Shown piece by piece: positions 15,554 through 21,681 of a DNA stretch of 37,323 bases. Source of the DNA: Oscillospiraceae bacterium (GTDB taxonomy: Bacteria; Bacillota; Clostridia; Oscillospirales; Ruminococcaceae); the NCBI GenBank assembly GCA_009782265.1, contig WRJM01000004.1:1-37323 (forward strand), written 5' to 3'. Position 1 is the stretch's first letter. The number at the start of each line of letters is the position of its first letter. The notes beneath the pieces are model-generated. The model saw only the letters and a program-made list of their open reading frames with translations. It ran no database searches and was not told where the DNA came from. A program made the position numbers and the translations under genes.

Positions 15554-16006
15554 ATGGATAAATTAAAAATATATTTTGATAATTGTTGTTACGGCAGACC
15601 TTTTGACGATTTATCAATAGGAATGAACGGGTTGGAAGCAACTGCTAAAATGTATATTCAATCGTTAGTGAAATTTAATAGTCTTTATTTATATTCCTCG
15701 TTTATGACTTTCCGTGAAATAAAAGATATTCCTTATGTAAGCATAAAAGAAAATATAACAAACTATGTTAATGAATATTCATCATATTTTATAAGTGATG
15801 AACGTAAAAATGATGTTAAATCCATTTCAGAAGATATAATGAAAACAGGAATAAAGAAAAAGGACGCTACTCATTTAGCTTGTTCAATAATCGCTGAATG
15901 TGATTATTTTATAACAACTGATAAACGCGTACTTAATTATAAAACGGATAAAATAAATATAGTAAATCCAATCGATTTTTTGAAAATATGGGAGGAAACA
16001 AAATGA
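15554..16006 (+). CDS. PIN-domain protein, probable type II toxin ribonuclease
   Basis: 150 aa. It begins with the PIN signature strand KIYFDNCCYGRPFDD (Asp9), has acidic residues Glu28 and Glu55 in helices, then KKKDATHLACS (Asp104) and YFITTDKRVLNY (Asp123), and ends INIVNPIDFL. This is the layout of four-acid PIN nucleases, and the CC-RPFDD version is frequent in gut Firmicutes. VapC-like toxins cleave RNA and are held in check by a small partner. The stop overlaps the next start as ATGA, so the downstream gene is the likely antitoxin. Driven by a consensus promoter. Base composition is more AT-rich than in the flanking operons, consistent with acquisition. Confidence 0.8.
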   Translation: MDKLKIYFDNCCYGRPFDDLSIGMNGLEATAKMYIQSLVKFNSLYLYSSFMTFREIKDIPYVSIKENITNYVNEYSSYFISDERKNDVKSISEDIMKTGIKKKDATHLACSIIAECDYFITTDKRVLNYKTDKINIVNPIDFLKIWEETK

Positions 16007-16260
16007 ATGAAAATATTCAAGTAATTGAAAACGCTCAAATTTCTGCTATAATGAGTGCAGGAATGAAATTACTGCGCGAAAATCTCGGTTTAATCGAATG
16101 TGAGCTTTTTGTAAGCAATATAAGCCAAAATCGTTTTGATTACACGAAATGGCGTGAAAATCTTTATGAAGATATGTCGCTTGATGAACTTTTAGACAGT
16201 GCGGCAACTTATATGAAAGAACACCCCGAACTTGTGCCTAAAAATGCAAAGATTATCTAA
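16003..16260 (+). CDS. Probable antitoxin partner of the PIN protein
   Basis: 85 aa from the ATG at 16003, with GGAGG (15991-15995) 7 nt upstream; it overlaps the PIN stop codon by 4 nt (ATGA). The protein has the run SAGMKLLRENLGLIECELFVSNIS, then RFDYTKWRENLYEDMSLDELL and a C-terminal helix. Small proteins with L...LG....E.F...I....DYT.WR.......S.DE are often found next to PIN genes, hence the call. Coupling, order and size fit; no DNA-binding motif is evident. The order toxin first, antitoxin second is the reverse of most VapBC loci. Confidence 0.65.
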   Translation: MNENIQVIENAQISAIMSAGMKLLRENLGLIECELFVSNISQNRFDYTKWRENLYEDMSLDELLDSAATYMKEHPELVPKNAKII

Positions 16261-16266
16261 CACAAT

Positions 16267-16302
16267 AACCGCCCGAATGTTTAAATTCCGGGCGGTTTTT
16301 CC
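16267..16302 (+). terminator. Terminator of the PIN module
   Basis: AACCGCCCGAAT (16267-16278) pairs with ATTCCGGGCGGTT (16285-16297, one bulged C) followed by TTTT. Its right arm coincides with the start of direct repeat copy B. Confidence 0.8.
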
Positions 16303-16342
16303 TTGATGATGTCAATGGGGGGATTTCGTGGTCGTCTGTCAT
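16289..16342 (-). pseudogene. Remnant of the rpiR N terminus
   Basis: From an ATG at 16342 the sequence reads MTDDHEIP, matching MTDDHGIP of the intact gene at 15374. One G of a run is missing (six instead of seven on the plus strand), shifting the frame, after which the out-of-frame translation still shows IDIIKEK. About 18 codons remain before the terminator of the PIN module. Confidence 0.7.
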
Positions 16343-16407
16343 GTAACGATTCCTTTCGCTTTATAAACCTATAATTCAATAATACACTATTTTTTAAAAA
16401 AGCAAGT
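16289..16407. repeat. Direct repeat, copy B (diverged rpiR 5' end plus leader)
   Basis: Second copy of 15320-15437, diverged by substitutions and small indels. It lies downstream of the PIN module and includes what was the rpiR start and leader. Confidence 0.75.
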
Positions 16408-16419
16408 ATGGCGAAAAAT

Positions 16420-16650
16420 TTAATCTTTGCTGAAAATATACTGATATGAAACATTGAGCGCATATTTTAAACTGAATAAAGTATCAACAGACATATTCAC
16501 TTTTCCTGCTTCTATACCATATAAAAAACTTTTGCTTATTCCCGCTCTTCTCGAAAGTTCTGTTATTGACCAGCCAAGTTCTTTTCGTCTTTCTTTAATT
16601 CTGCGCCCGATAGTGGTTATAAAATCCTTATAATCTTTAAAATTGTTCAT
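16420..16650 (-). CDS. XRE-family HTH regulator
   Basis: 76 aa, essentially one helix-turn-helix domain: IGRRIKERRKELGWS, ITELSRRAGISKSFLYGIEAGK and VDTLFSLKYALNV. It is the Cro/C1 type. GGAGG stands 5 nt before the ATG. It is divergent from a ribbon-helix-helix gene at 16752, and its own consensus promoter lies between them. It probably represses this divergent region. There is no partner toxin next to it, so it may be a leftover of a mobile element or TA system. Confidence 0.85.
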   Translation of the reverse strand: MNNFKDYKDFITTIGRRIKERRKELGWSITELSRRAGISKSFLYGIEAGKVNMSVDTLFSLKYALNVSYQYIFSKD

Positions 16651-16754
16651 TTTTTACCTCCTGTATATCCATAAATTAGATATATATAATAGATATAGAT
16701 ATAATATCACAATTATGATATATTGTCAATATCAAACATTGGAGGTAAAAAATG
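16648..16754. promoter_or_regulatory. Divergent control region with mirrored ribosome sites
   Basis: CATTTTTTACCTCC (16648-16661) and GGAGGTAAAAAATG (16741-16754) are a perfect 14-bp inverted repeat, so both divergent genes start with the identical ribosome site and start codon. The AT-rich middle contains several GATAT/ATATC repeats, likely operator material. Confidence 0.7.
16701..16729 (-). promoter_or_regulatory. Consensus sigma-A promoter of the XRE gene
   Basis: On the minus strand TTGACA (16729-16724), 17-bp spacer, TATTAT (16706-16701). The start would be near 16694, about 44 nt before the ATG. Confidence 0.8.
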
Positions 16755-16925
16755 TTTACGATTACGAAAAAGAATAAAAACACAACTATTCCGGTCAGTA
16801 TAAGGTTTAATGAAGAATTACACGCAAAAATAAAAGAATTCACAGATAAGCATGATGTTTCTTTTAATTCATTAGTATTGCAGTGCTGTGAATACGCGCT
16901 GGACAATTATGCGGAAAACGAGTAG
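16752..16925 (+). CDS. Small ribbon-helix-helix (Arc/CopG-like) protein
   Basis: 57 aa with GGAGG 6 nt before the ATG. After a basic start (MFTITKKNKN) comes TTIPVSIRFNEELHAKIKEF, a beta strand then helix, and HDVSFNSLVLQCCEYALDN, the second helix, which is the Arc/CopG fold. Proteins of this kind act as dimeric DNA-binding antitoxins or plasmid/ICE regulators. Divergent from the XRE gene. The TAG stop codon is part of a palindromic repeat that begins at 16922, so the C terminus may have been trimmed or altered by that insertion. Confidence 0.75.
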   Translation: MFTITKKNKNTTIPVSIRFNEELHAKIKEFTDKHDVSFNSLVLQCCEYALDNYAENE

Positions 16926-16946
16926 GAGCGGCAATCTGCCGCCCGA
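16922..16946 (+). repeat. Palindromic GTAGGGG repeat, copy 4, supplying the RHH stop codon
   Basis: GTAGGAGCGGCAATCTGCCGCCCGA: stem GGAGCGGCA/TGCCGCCC with a short loop. TAG at 16923-16925 ends the ribbon-helix-helix gene. Confidence 0.75.
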
Positions 16947-16964
16947 AAAATTAAAACGATTTTA

Positions 16965-17035
16965 TGTAGGGGACGGCGTCCCGAAAATAAACCGGTCAAA
17001 TTCAATAGGGGACGCCGTGGGCGTCGTCCCCTACA
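16965..17035. repeat. Double palindromic GTAGGGG repeat, copies 5 and 6 head to head
   Basis: TGTAGGGGACGGCGTCCCGA at the left; GGGGACGCCGTGGGCGTCGTCCCCTACA at the right in inverted orientation (17008-17035, given as two blocks: GGGGACGCCGTGGGCG and TCGTCCCCTACA). The pair would fold as one long hairpin. It fills the non-coding stretch before the VTC gene. Confidence 0.75.
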
Positions 17036-17134
17036 ATTGTAAACCAGTATAAAAATAGTACCCAAAAATAAAATAATCGTACCAAAAAGCAAAAAAAGCT
17101 TGAAATATAATCCGGTTTGTGTTAAACTTACAAT

Positions 17135-17857
17135 ATGTTTACACAAATTTTACATAACACCTCCCAGAAATTACGGCATGAACGAAAATTCGCGCTGAAT
17201 TACGGGGTGTACGAGATTTTTAAAAGACGCTGTAACGCGGTGATGAAGCGGGATGAGTATTCAATCGGAGAGGGCTACAGAATCACCAGCCTGTATTTTG
17301 AAGATATTTACCGCACTGCTTACAAGGATAAAGTCGGCGGATATTACAAACGGCGTAAATTCAGAATCAGAGCTTATAATATGAATCCGGACAGAATTGT
17401 CTTAGAGGGCAAGGTAAAAGAAGGCGAGCACGTTTATAAAACAACCGCTCTTCTGACACAGGAGGAATATGAAAAGCTGCTTCGCTGTGACTACGGCTTC
17501 TGCGCCGACCGGAAAGAACTGCACGGTTTTTATGTCTGGGCGAAAAGCACAAACCTGAAACCTGCTGTGATTGTGGATTATTACAGGGAGGCTTTCACGG
17601 AAACAGCGGGGAATGTGCGGATTACGTTCGACAGGGATATTTCGGCGGGATTCGGTTCAGCCGATATGTTTAAAGCGGATTACTCGCCCGCTTATGAATA
17701 TGTTGTTATGGAAATAAAGTTTGATGAATTCCTCCCGCCTTATATTCAGGAGTTGTTTTCAGGCTTTGCGCTTACGGAAGAACCGATTTCAAAATATTTA
17801 ATATGCGCAGATACCGCTTCACAACGCAGAATACAACAGGTTTTAGGGGTTATATAA
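17135..17857 (+). CDS. VTC-domain (polyphosphate polymerase-like) protein
   Basis: 240 aa. The motifs of the VTC/tunnel metalloenzyme fold appear in order: RHERKFAL at the N terminus, YRITSLYFED, YYKRRKFRIRAYN, IVLEGKVKEG, KPAVIVDYYREAF, VRITFDRDIS, YVVMEIKFDEFLP and ISKYLICAD. These supply the basic residues and Glu of the tunnel that binds triphosphates in yeast Vtc4. Bacterial members are commonly next to a DUF4956 membrane protein, as here, and often to CotH kinases. The pair is thought to act at the cell envelope, but the exact reaction is not established. Start: the ATG at 17135 has no clear ribosome site; a TTGAAA-17-TAAACT promoter ends about 7 nt before it, so the message may be leaderless or nearly so. 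Confidence 0.85.
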   Translation: MFTQILHNTSQKLRHERKFALNYGVYEIFKRRCNAVMKRDEYSIGEGYRITSLYFEDIYRTAYKDKVGGYYKRRKFRIRAYNMNPDRIVLEGKVKEGEHVYKTTALLTQEEYEKLLRCDYGFCADRKELHGFYVWAKSTNLKPAVIVDYYREAFTETAGNVRITFDRDISAGFGSADMFKADYSPAYEYVVMEIKFDEFLPPYIQELFSGFALTEEPISKYLICADTASQRRIQQVLGVI

Positions 17858-17900
17858 TTTTTATTAACACATACGGAAAATTTATGGAGGTTACTAAAAG

Positions 17901-18590
17901 ATGTTCAATTTAAGTTTAGTTTCGGAAATACGCGATTTAATTTCGGAAAGTTTTTCAGATTTGGAGTTGTACCAAAGCCTTTCACCGGCGCGCATTATCG
18001 TTGCGCTCGGTACAGCGGCACTGTGCGGATTAGTGATTTACTTAGTCTACCGCTTCTTTTACCGCGGCATTGTCTACAGCGAAAATTATAATATCCTGCT
18101 TGTGCTTGTAACGGTTGTGACTGCTTTTATTATTAACACCATCAGCGCGAACCTTGTGCTTTCGCTCGGTATGGTGGGTGCGCTGTCCATTGTACGTTTC
18201 CGCTCAGCAATCAAAGACCCGCTTGACGTCGGCTTTCTGTTCTGGGGAATCGCGGCGGGGGTTACAACGGGTGCGGGACTGTATTTTACCGCGCTGTCGG
18301 GAACAGCTTTTATCGCCGGACTTTACATTATTCTGACTTTCCTGAAGAAAGATAAAAAAAGCTATCTGCTGATTATTAAATACGCTGTAAAAGCGGAAAG
18401 TGAAATTAATAACGCGCTTGCTTCGGTAAGCTATAAGCTTAAAAATAAAACCGTTATGAACGAAATAACCGAGCTGACGATTGAGATAAAGGTCAAGAAA
18501 AACGACCCGTCGGCGGCGAAAAAATTCGGGGATATTGACGGGGTTGATACGGTGACGCTGTTGGAATACAGCGGGGAGTATATTAATTAA
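17901..18590 (+). CDS. DUF4956 membrane protein
   Basis: 229 aa, with GGAGG 10 nt before the ATG. Predicted membrane segments are at about residues 31-52, 63-85 and a long hydrophobic region 90-150 holding two or three more. The most conserved part of the family, GMVGALSIVRFRSAIKDPLDVGFLFWGI, is present between them (residues about 91-118). The C-terminal third is a cytosolic alpha/beta domain. It follows the VTC-domain gene after 43 bp, and this pair is a recurrent bacterial neighbourhood. It probably forms the membrane part of the VTC system. Function not known. Confidence 0.88.
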   Translation: MFNLSLVSEIRDLISESFSDLELYQSLSPARIIVALGTAALCGLVIYLVYRFFYRGIVYSENYNILLVLVTVVTAFIINTISANLVLSLGMVGALSIVRFRSAIKDPLDVGFLFWGIAAGVTTGAGLYFTALSGTAFIAGLYIILTFLKKDKKSYLLIIKYAVKAESEINNALASVSYKLKNKTVMNEITELTIEIKVKKNDPSAAKKFGDIDGVDTVTLLEYSGEYIN

Positions 18591-18596
18591 TAACAG

Positions 18597-18625
18597 TTGA
18601 CATTTTGATTAATCCTTGTTATAAT
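18597..18625 (+). promoter_or_regulatory. Perfect consensus promoter of the small-peptide RNA
   Basis: TTGACA (18597-18602), 17-bp spacer, TATAAT (18620-18625). Start expected near 18632. Confidence 0.9.
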
Positions 18626-18702
18626 TAATTTGCGGCGCAAGCCGTCAAAGGCAACTTAACGGTTAGGCGGTTGGCTGAACCTTCCGAGAGGAGGTGAGGC
18701 GT

Positions 18703-18771
18703 ATGGAATTGATTATAACATTTCTCGTACTATATTTAATTTTCATTATAATCAAGGAAATAAAAAAATAA
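18703..18771 (+). CDS. 22-aa hydrophobic peptide, candidate type I toxin
   Basis: ATG at 18703 with a full AGGAGGT site (18689-18695) 7 nt upstream. The peptide starts MELIITF, has one membrane-spanning stretch of Leu, Ile, Phe, Val and Tyr (residues 3-17) and ends KEIKK. Such a short single-helix peptide with a charged tail resembles membrane-acting type I toxins. Its mRNA has the long-range end pairing and ribosome-site hairpin typical of them, and an antisense promoter faces it. It is too short for standard gene callers. Alternatives are a leader peptide or an accidental ORF in a structured RNA, but the perfect ribosome site and the promoter argue against chance. Confidence 0.6.
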   Translation: MELIITFLVLYLIFIIIKEIKK

Positions 18772-18846
18772 ACCGCCCCACGACCAAATGTAAGCGGTTT
18801 ATTATCATTACTTAAAGGTCAACCGTCTAACAGTTGCCTTTGTCTA
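18762..18846 (-). ncRNA. Predicted antisense RNA (candidate antitoxin)
   Basis: Promoter TTGACA (18881-18876), 17 bp, TAAAAT (18858-18853) on the minus strand gives a start near 18846. The hairpin 18801-18769 followed by seven T gives an end near 18762. The roughly 85-nt RNA is complementary to the last codons and 3' UTR of the small-peptide mRNA, including its 3' pairing arm. Layout resembles txpA/RatA. Confidence 0.6.
18769..18801 (-). terminator. Terminator of the predicted antisense RNA
   Basis: TAAACCGC (18769-18776) and GCGGTTTA (18794-18801). On the minus strand a T-run (18768-18762) follows. The left arm overlaps the peptide stop codon. Confidence 0.75.
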
Positions 18847-18852
18847 TTTTTT

Positions 18853-18881
18853 ATTTTAACATATATTTTTTGTTTTGTCAA
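18853..18881 (-). promoter_or_regulatory. Consensus promoter of the predicted antisense RNA
   Basis: Minus-strand TTGACA (18881-18876), exactly 17-bp spacer, TAAAAT (18858-18853). Confidence 0.8.
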
Positions 18882-18894
18882 CATAAATAAAAAT

Positions 18895-18923
18895 AACCGC
18901 CGCGTTTTAAAAACGCGGCGGTT
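18895..18923 (-). terminator. Terminator of the bactofilin gene
   Basis: AACCGCCGCGTTTT (18895-18908) and AAAACGCGGCGGTT (18910-18923) form a perfect stem; ATTTTTATTT follows on the minus strand. Confidence 0.85.
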
Positions 18924-18945
18924 AAATATATTCATTAACTGTCCG

Positions 18946-19878
18946 TCATTCCGCAATACTAATGGATTCAGGGAAAATATTCCTGCTCTCTTCCTTATTC
19001 AGGAACGTCGTGCTGACATACCCTTGAATAATCGCGCCGTCGTCAACCGTAATCGTAGACGCGCTGATGTCCCCGAAAATCACCGAATCGCCTTTCAGTT
19101 CCGCTTTCCCGCCGACTTCAAGATTACCCTTGATTTTACCGTTGACCATTGCGTATGTAGACACAAGGTCGCCGATTAACAGGGTGTCGCGCCCCATGGT
19201 AATATTGCCTTTCATGCGGATATTTCCTTGAATCTGCGACGTAAGCATTTGCGCGTTATTGCAGGTAAGATTACCGACAATTTTACCGTTAAGCTCAATG
19301 TTCTTTGTGGTTTCAATATCGCCCCGTACATTTCCGTCAACGTTCATATTCGCAAACGAACGGATATTGCCCTCAATGACCGTGTTTTTTGAAATAACCG
19401 TCAGCTCGTCGCCCAATCCGTCGTCGCCGTTGCCAAGCGAAGCGTTGAACGCCGGTACAATCCCGGGTTCTGTCATACCTAAGCCGCCAAGTCCGCTTAT
19501 ATTGGGTTCTGCGGAATTGCCCGCAGTGCCGGATTCGCCCTGCGGAACCGAAAACAAGGGCGGTACGGGGGGAGGTGTTGCATCCTGCGCTTCCGTATCA
19601 AACCCGGTTGGAACGGCTTGTTCAGTTTGCGTTCCCTGCGAAGCGGGCGGGATTTGCGCAAGCACAGACGGAAGCTCCGCCGGCGTTACCTGAATCGGCG
19701 GTGCGGATATTTTGCTTTCCGCCGCAGGTACTACCGATTTTTCGGCTGTTTCTGTTTCGATGGCGCGGCGTAAATCATCTACCTTTGAGGTTTTATTTTT
19801 ATCCTGTGTTTCGGGCTGGCTTTTTCCGCCTCCTGTGAGTTCTTTAACCGCCTGCGTGAAATTCTCTTTGATTCCCAT
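18946..19878 (-). CDS. Bactofilin (polymer-forming cytoskeletal protein)
   Basis: 310 aa from the ATG at 19878; an upstream in-frame TTG overlaps the AAAGGAC ribosome site and is not the start. The N-terminal half is disordered and rich in Pro, Gly, Ala and Gln. From about residue 165 the bactofilin beta-helix begins: TVISKNTVIEGNIRS, then six-residue steps with Gly and hydrophobic residues (VDGNVRGDIETTKN, LNGKIVGN, IQGNIRMKGN, VNGKIKGNLEVGG, ELKGDSVIFGDISAS). Bactofilins polymerise into filaments at the membrane and guide cell shape, wall synthesis or sporulation. The long disordered N-terminal region is more than most members have. The upstream polysaccharide deacetylase reads the same way and may be co-transcribed. 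Confidence 0.88.
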   Translation of the reverse strand: MGIKENFTQAVKELTGGGKSQPETQDKNKTSKVDDLRRAIETETAEKSVVPAAESKISAPPIQVTPAELPSVLAQIPPASQGTQTEQAVPTGFDTEAQDATPPPVPPLFSVPQGESGTAGNSAEPNISGLGGLGMTEPGIVPAFNASLGNGDDGLGDELTVISKNTVIEGNIRSFANMNVDGNVRGDIETTKNIELNGKIVGNLTCNNAQMLTSQIQGNIRMKGNITMGRDTLLIGDLVSTYAMVNGKIKGNLEVGGKAELKGDSVIFGDISASTITVDDGAIIQGYVSTTFLNKEESRNIFPESISIAE

Positions 19879-19926
19879 TTTTATAAGTCCTTTCAAAGTT
19901 GCTGTTGCCGATTTTTTACTCTTACG

Positions 19927-21063
19927 TTAAAATTGTACGGGTTCTGTTTCGGGTCTGATAATGCTGAACGTATATCCTCTTGCGTCGGCGGTCAGCGATT
20001 TTAATATATCGTCCATTACGTAAACCGTGTTTGCACCGCCGTGCCGGTCATGGAACAGAACAACCGAACGGTTTTTACCGGACACGCCGTTAATAACCAA
20101 ATCCATCATGGTCGTCCAGTTGGCGTCGTCTGCGTCCCTGCTGTCCACATTCCAGTCATAGTAGACAAAGCCGCGCCTTGTCATTTCTTCAATAATATCT
20201 TTATAAATATGTGTGTTGAAATCGTTTTTGCTTCCGCCGGGGAAACGGAAAAGATAAGGCTTATAACCGGTCTGCTCGTAAATTAAATTAAAAGCTTGGT
20301 TGAAATCATCAAGATACGCTTCCACGCTTGCGTAAATATCCCTGTAAACATGCGTCATGGTATGCACGCCGATTTCATGCCCCGAATCAAGGATTGTATT
20401 TAAAAGGTGCCTGTAATTTACATTATTATCATCAAATGCGCCTACGAAAAAGGTTGCTTTAACATTATACTTATCAAGATACCTGAGAATATCGGTGGTA
20501 TGCCTTGAAGGTCCGTCGTCAAAAGTAAGGTAGATATATCCGGAATCGTCCATATAGCTTTCCGGCGGCGTAATATCCGCGTACAGGTGCGGGAAAAGAG
20601 CTAAATAAGGGCTTTCCGGTTCAGCGGGCTCTGCAGGCTCGTCCGGCTCGGGAGGAACAGGTTTTTCTTCGTTTCCGCCGTTATTCGGTTGGGGAGTGCT
20701 TTTATCCGGATTTTTATCCTCATTATCGTTGACGCCGTCAGCGTTTGCGGAGGTGTCGGTGCTTTCAAGTGCGTCAATAATATCCCCGAAAGCTTCCTTT
20801 TCGCTTTGGTACATAGTATTTACCAAATCTTTGCTGTCAATTCCAAGATTCTTTAAAATAATCAGAATTTCGGAAGAATCGCCGCTGTTAAAATTATTCA
20901 GTGCCTGAAGCGCGGACTTGTCCGAGTTCAGTTCTTCGATTCTGCGGGATTTTTCATCGCTTCCGAGCGCAAGAAACACAGTCGCAGCCGTAAGTCCCGC
21001 GATAATTATTAGTATAATCATTATAATCAGATGTTTGAAAAATCTTACGCTTCCGAGATACAA
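19927..21063 (-). CDS. Membrane-anchored polysaccharide deacetylase
   Basis: 378 aa. The start is TTG at 21063, supported by GGAGG 8 nt upstream; no ATG precedes the membrane anchor (residues 10-32). A coiled, acidic stalk and a Pro/Glu linker (135-150) lead to a NodB domain (about 170-370). Catalytic motifs: TFDDGPS (Asp182 and metal ligand Asp183), GVHTMTHVY (His234, His238), RFPGGS, YDWNVDSRD and VLFHDRHGG. This family removes acetyl groups from cell-wall glycans, often making peptidoglycan resistant to lysozyme. It lies directly before bactofilin, which can localise wall enzymes. Confidence 0.9.
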   Translation of the reverse strand: MYLGSVRFFKHLIIMIILIIIAGLTAATVFLALGSDEKSRRIEELNSDKSALQALNNFNSGDSSEILIILKNLGIDSKDLVNTMYQSEKEAFGDIIDALESTDTSANADGVNDNEDKNPDKSTPQPNNGGNEEKPVPPEPDEPAEPAEPESPYLALFPHLYADITPPESYMDDSGYIYLTFDDGPSRHTTDILRYLDKYNVKATFFVGAFDDNNVNYRHLLNTILDSGHEIGVHTMTHVYRDIYASVEAYLDDFNQAFNLIYEQTGYKPYLFRFPGGSKNDFNTHIYKDIIEEMTRRGFVYYDWNVDSRDADDANWTTMMDLVINGVSGKNRSVVLFHDRHGGANTVYVMDDILKSLTADARGYTFSIIRPETEPVQF

Positions 21064-21189
21064 TACGGCTTCCTCCGGTTAAAAATTTAGTACATATATA
21101 ACAATAATACTATAATATAACCGAATTGTCAAGAAAAATCGTATAATATAAGGATTTTCATAAAAATAGTGTCGTTTTCCGGCGAATTT

Positions 21190-21633
21190 TTACATTTTTT
21201 TTTCCGGAAAAGACCGCGCCAGCTCATCACAGCGTTCGTTTTCAGCGTGTCCGGCGTGTCCTTTAATCCATGTGAATTTTACGGTATGAAACGCGCATAA
21301 ATCCAAAAGCTTCTCCCATAAGTCCGAATTCAGCGCGGTCTTTTTATCGCTTTTAACCCAGTTATTTTTCCGCCAGCCTTCCGCCCAGCCTTTTTCAATC
21401 CCGTCAACGACATAACGCGAATCGGTCTGCACGAGTACCGTACAGGCGCGTTTCAGCACGGAAAGTGCTTCAATCACGCCGGTAAGCTCCATGCGGTTAT
21501 TGGTGGTGTCGGGCGCAAAGCCGGAAAGTTCTTTTTCGTGTTCTTTAAAGCGGAGAATTGCGCCCCAGCCGCCGGGGCCGGGATTGCCGGAGCACGCGCC
21601 GTCGGTGAAGATTAGGACGGGTTCAGGGTTCAT
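21190..21633 (-). CDS. rnhA: Ribonuclease HI
   Basis: 147 aa. Catalytic residues are intact: Asp11 in [16 protein letters not shown], Glu49 in NNRMELTGV, Asp71 in VQTDSRYV, His126 in KGHAGH and Asp136 in RCDELAR. It degrades the RNA of RNA-DNA hybrids in the cytoplasm. The length is typical of E. coli-type RNase HI without an N-terminal hybrid-binding domain. AAAGG stands upstream of the ATG. It lies after the P-type ATPase gene, separated by a partial palindromic repeat. Confidence 0.95.
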   Translation of the reverse strand: MNPEPVLIFTDGACSGNPGPGGWGAILRFKEHEKELSGFAPDTTNNRMELTGVIEALSVLKRACTVLVQTDSRYVVDGIEKGWAEGWRKNNWVKSDKKTALNSDLWEKLLDLCAFHTVKFTWIKGHAGHAENERCDELARSFPEKKM

Positions 21634-21661
21634 GGGGTTGTTTACCTTTCTGTAAACTTTA

Positions 21662-21681
21662 TGTAGGGGACGACGCCTACG
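21662..21681 (+). repeat. Partial palindromic GTAGGGG repeat, copy 7
   Basis: TGTAGGGGACGACGCCTACG next to the ATPase stop codon (21682-21684). It holds the first half and truncated second half of the family hairpin. Confidence 0.6.

Larger units (their letters stand above)
18632..18855 (+). ncRNA. Predicted structured mRNA with paired 5' and 3' ends (type I toxin mRNA-like)
   Basis: The RNA would open with the tetraloop hairpin CGGC-GCAA-GCCG (18633-18644). CAAAGGCAAC (18646-18655) pairs with GTTGCCTTTG (18833-18842), and GTTAGGCGGTTGGC (18662-18675) pairs with GTCAACCGTCTAAC (18818-18831), the latter with two G-U pairs that exist only in plus-strand RNA. CCTTC (18680-18684) can also pair with GGAGG of the ribosome site (18690-18694). 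TCTATTTTTTATTTT follows the 3' arm. The extent is inferred from promoter and structure. Confidence 0.6.

Noticed and set aside
16281-16463. 60-aa minus-strand ORF across the direct repeat
   Set aside because: It is a chance frame through the decayed rpiR leader and fragment; no ribosome site.
18632-18855. The structured RNA as 6S RNA
   Set aside because: A 6S RNA would show a central open bubble in one long stem and no ORF; here a ribosome site and start codon occupy the middle.
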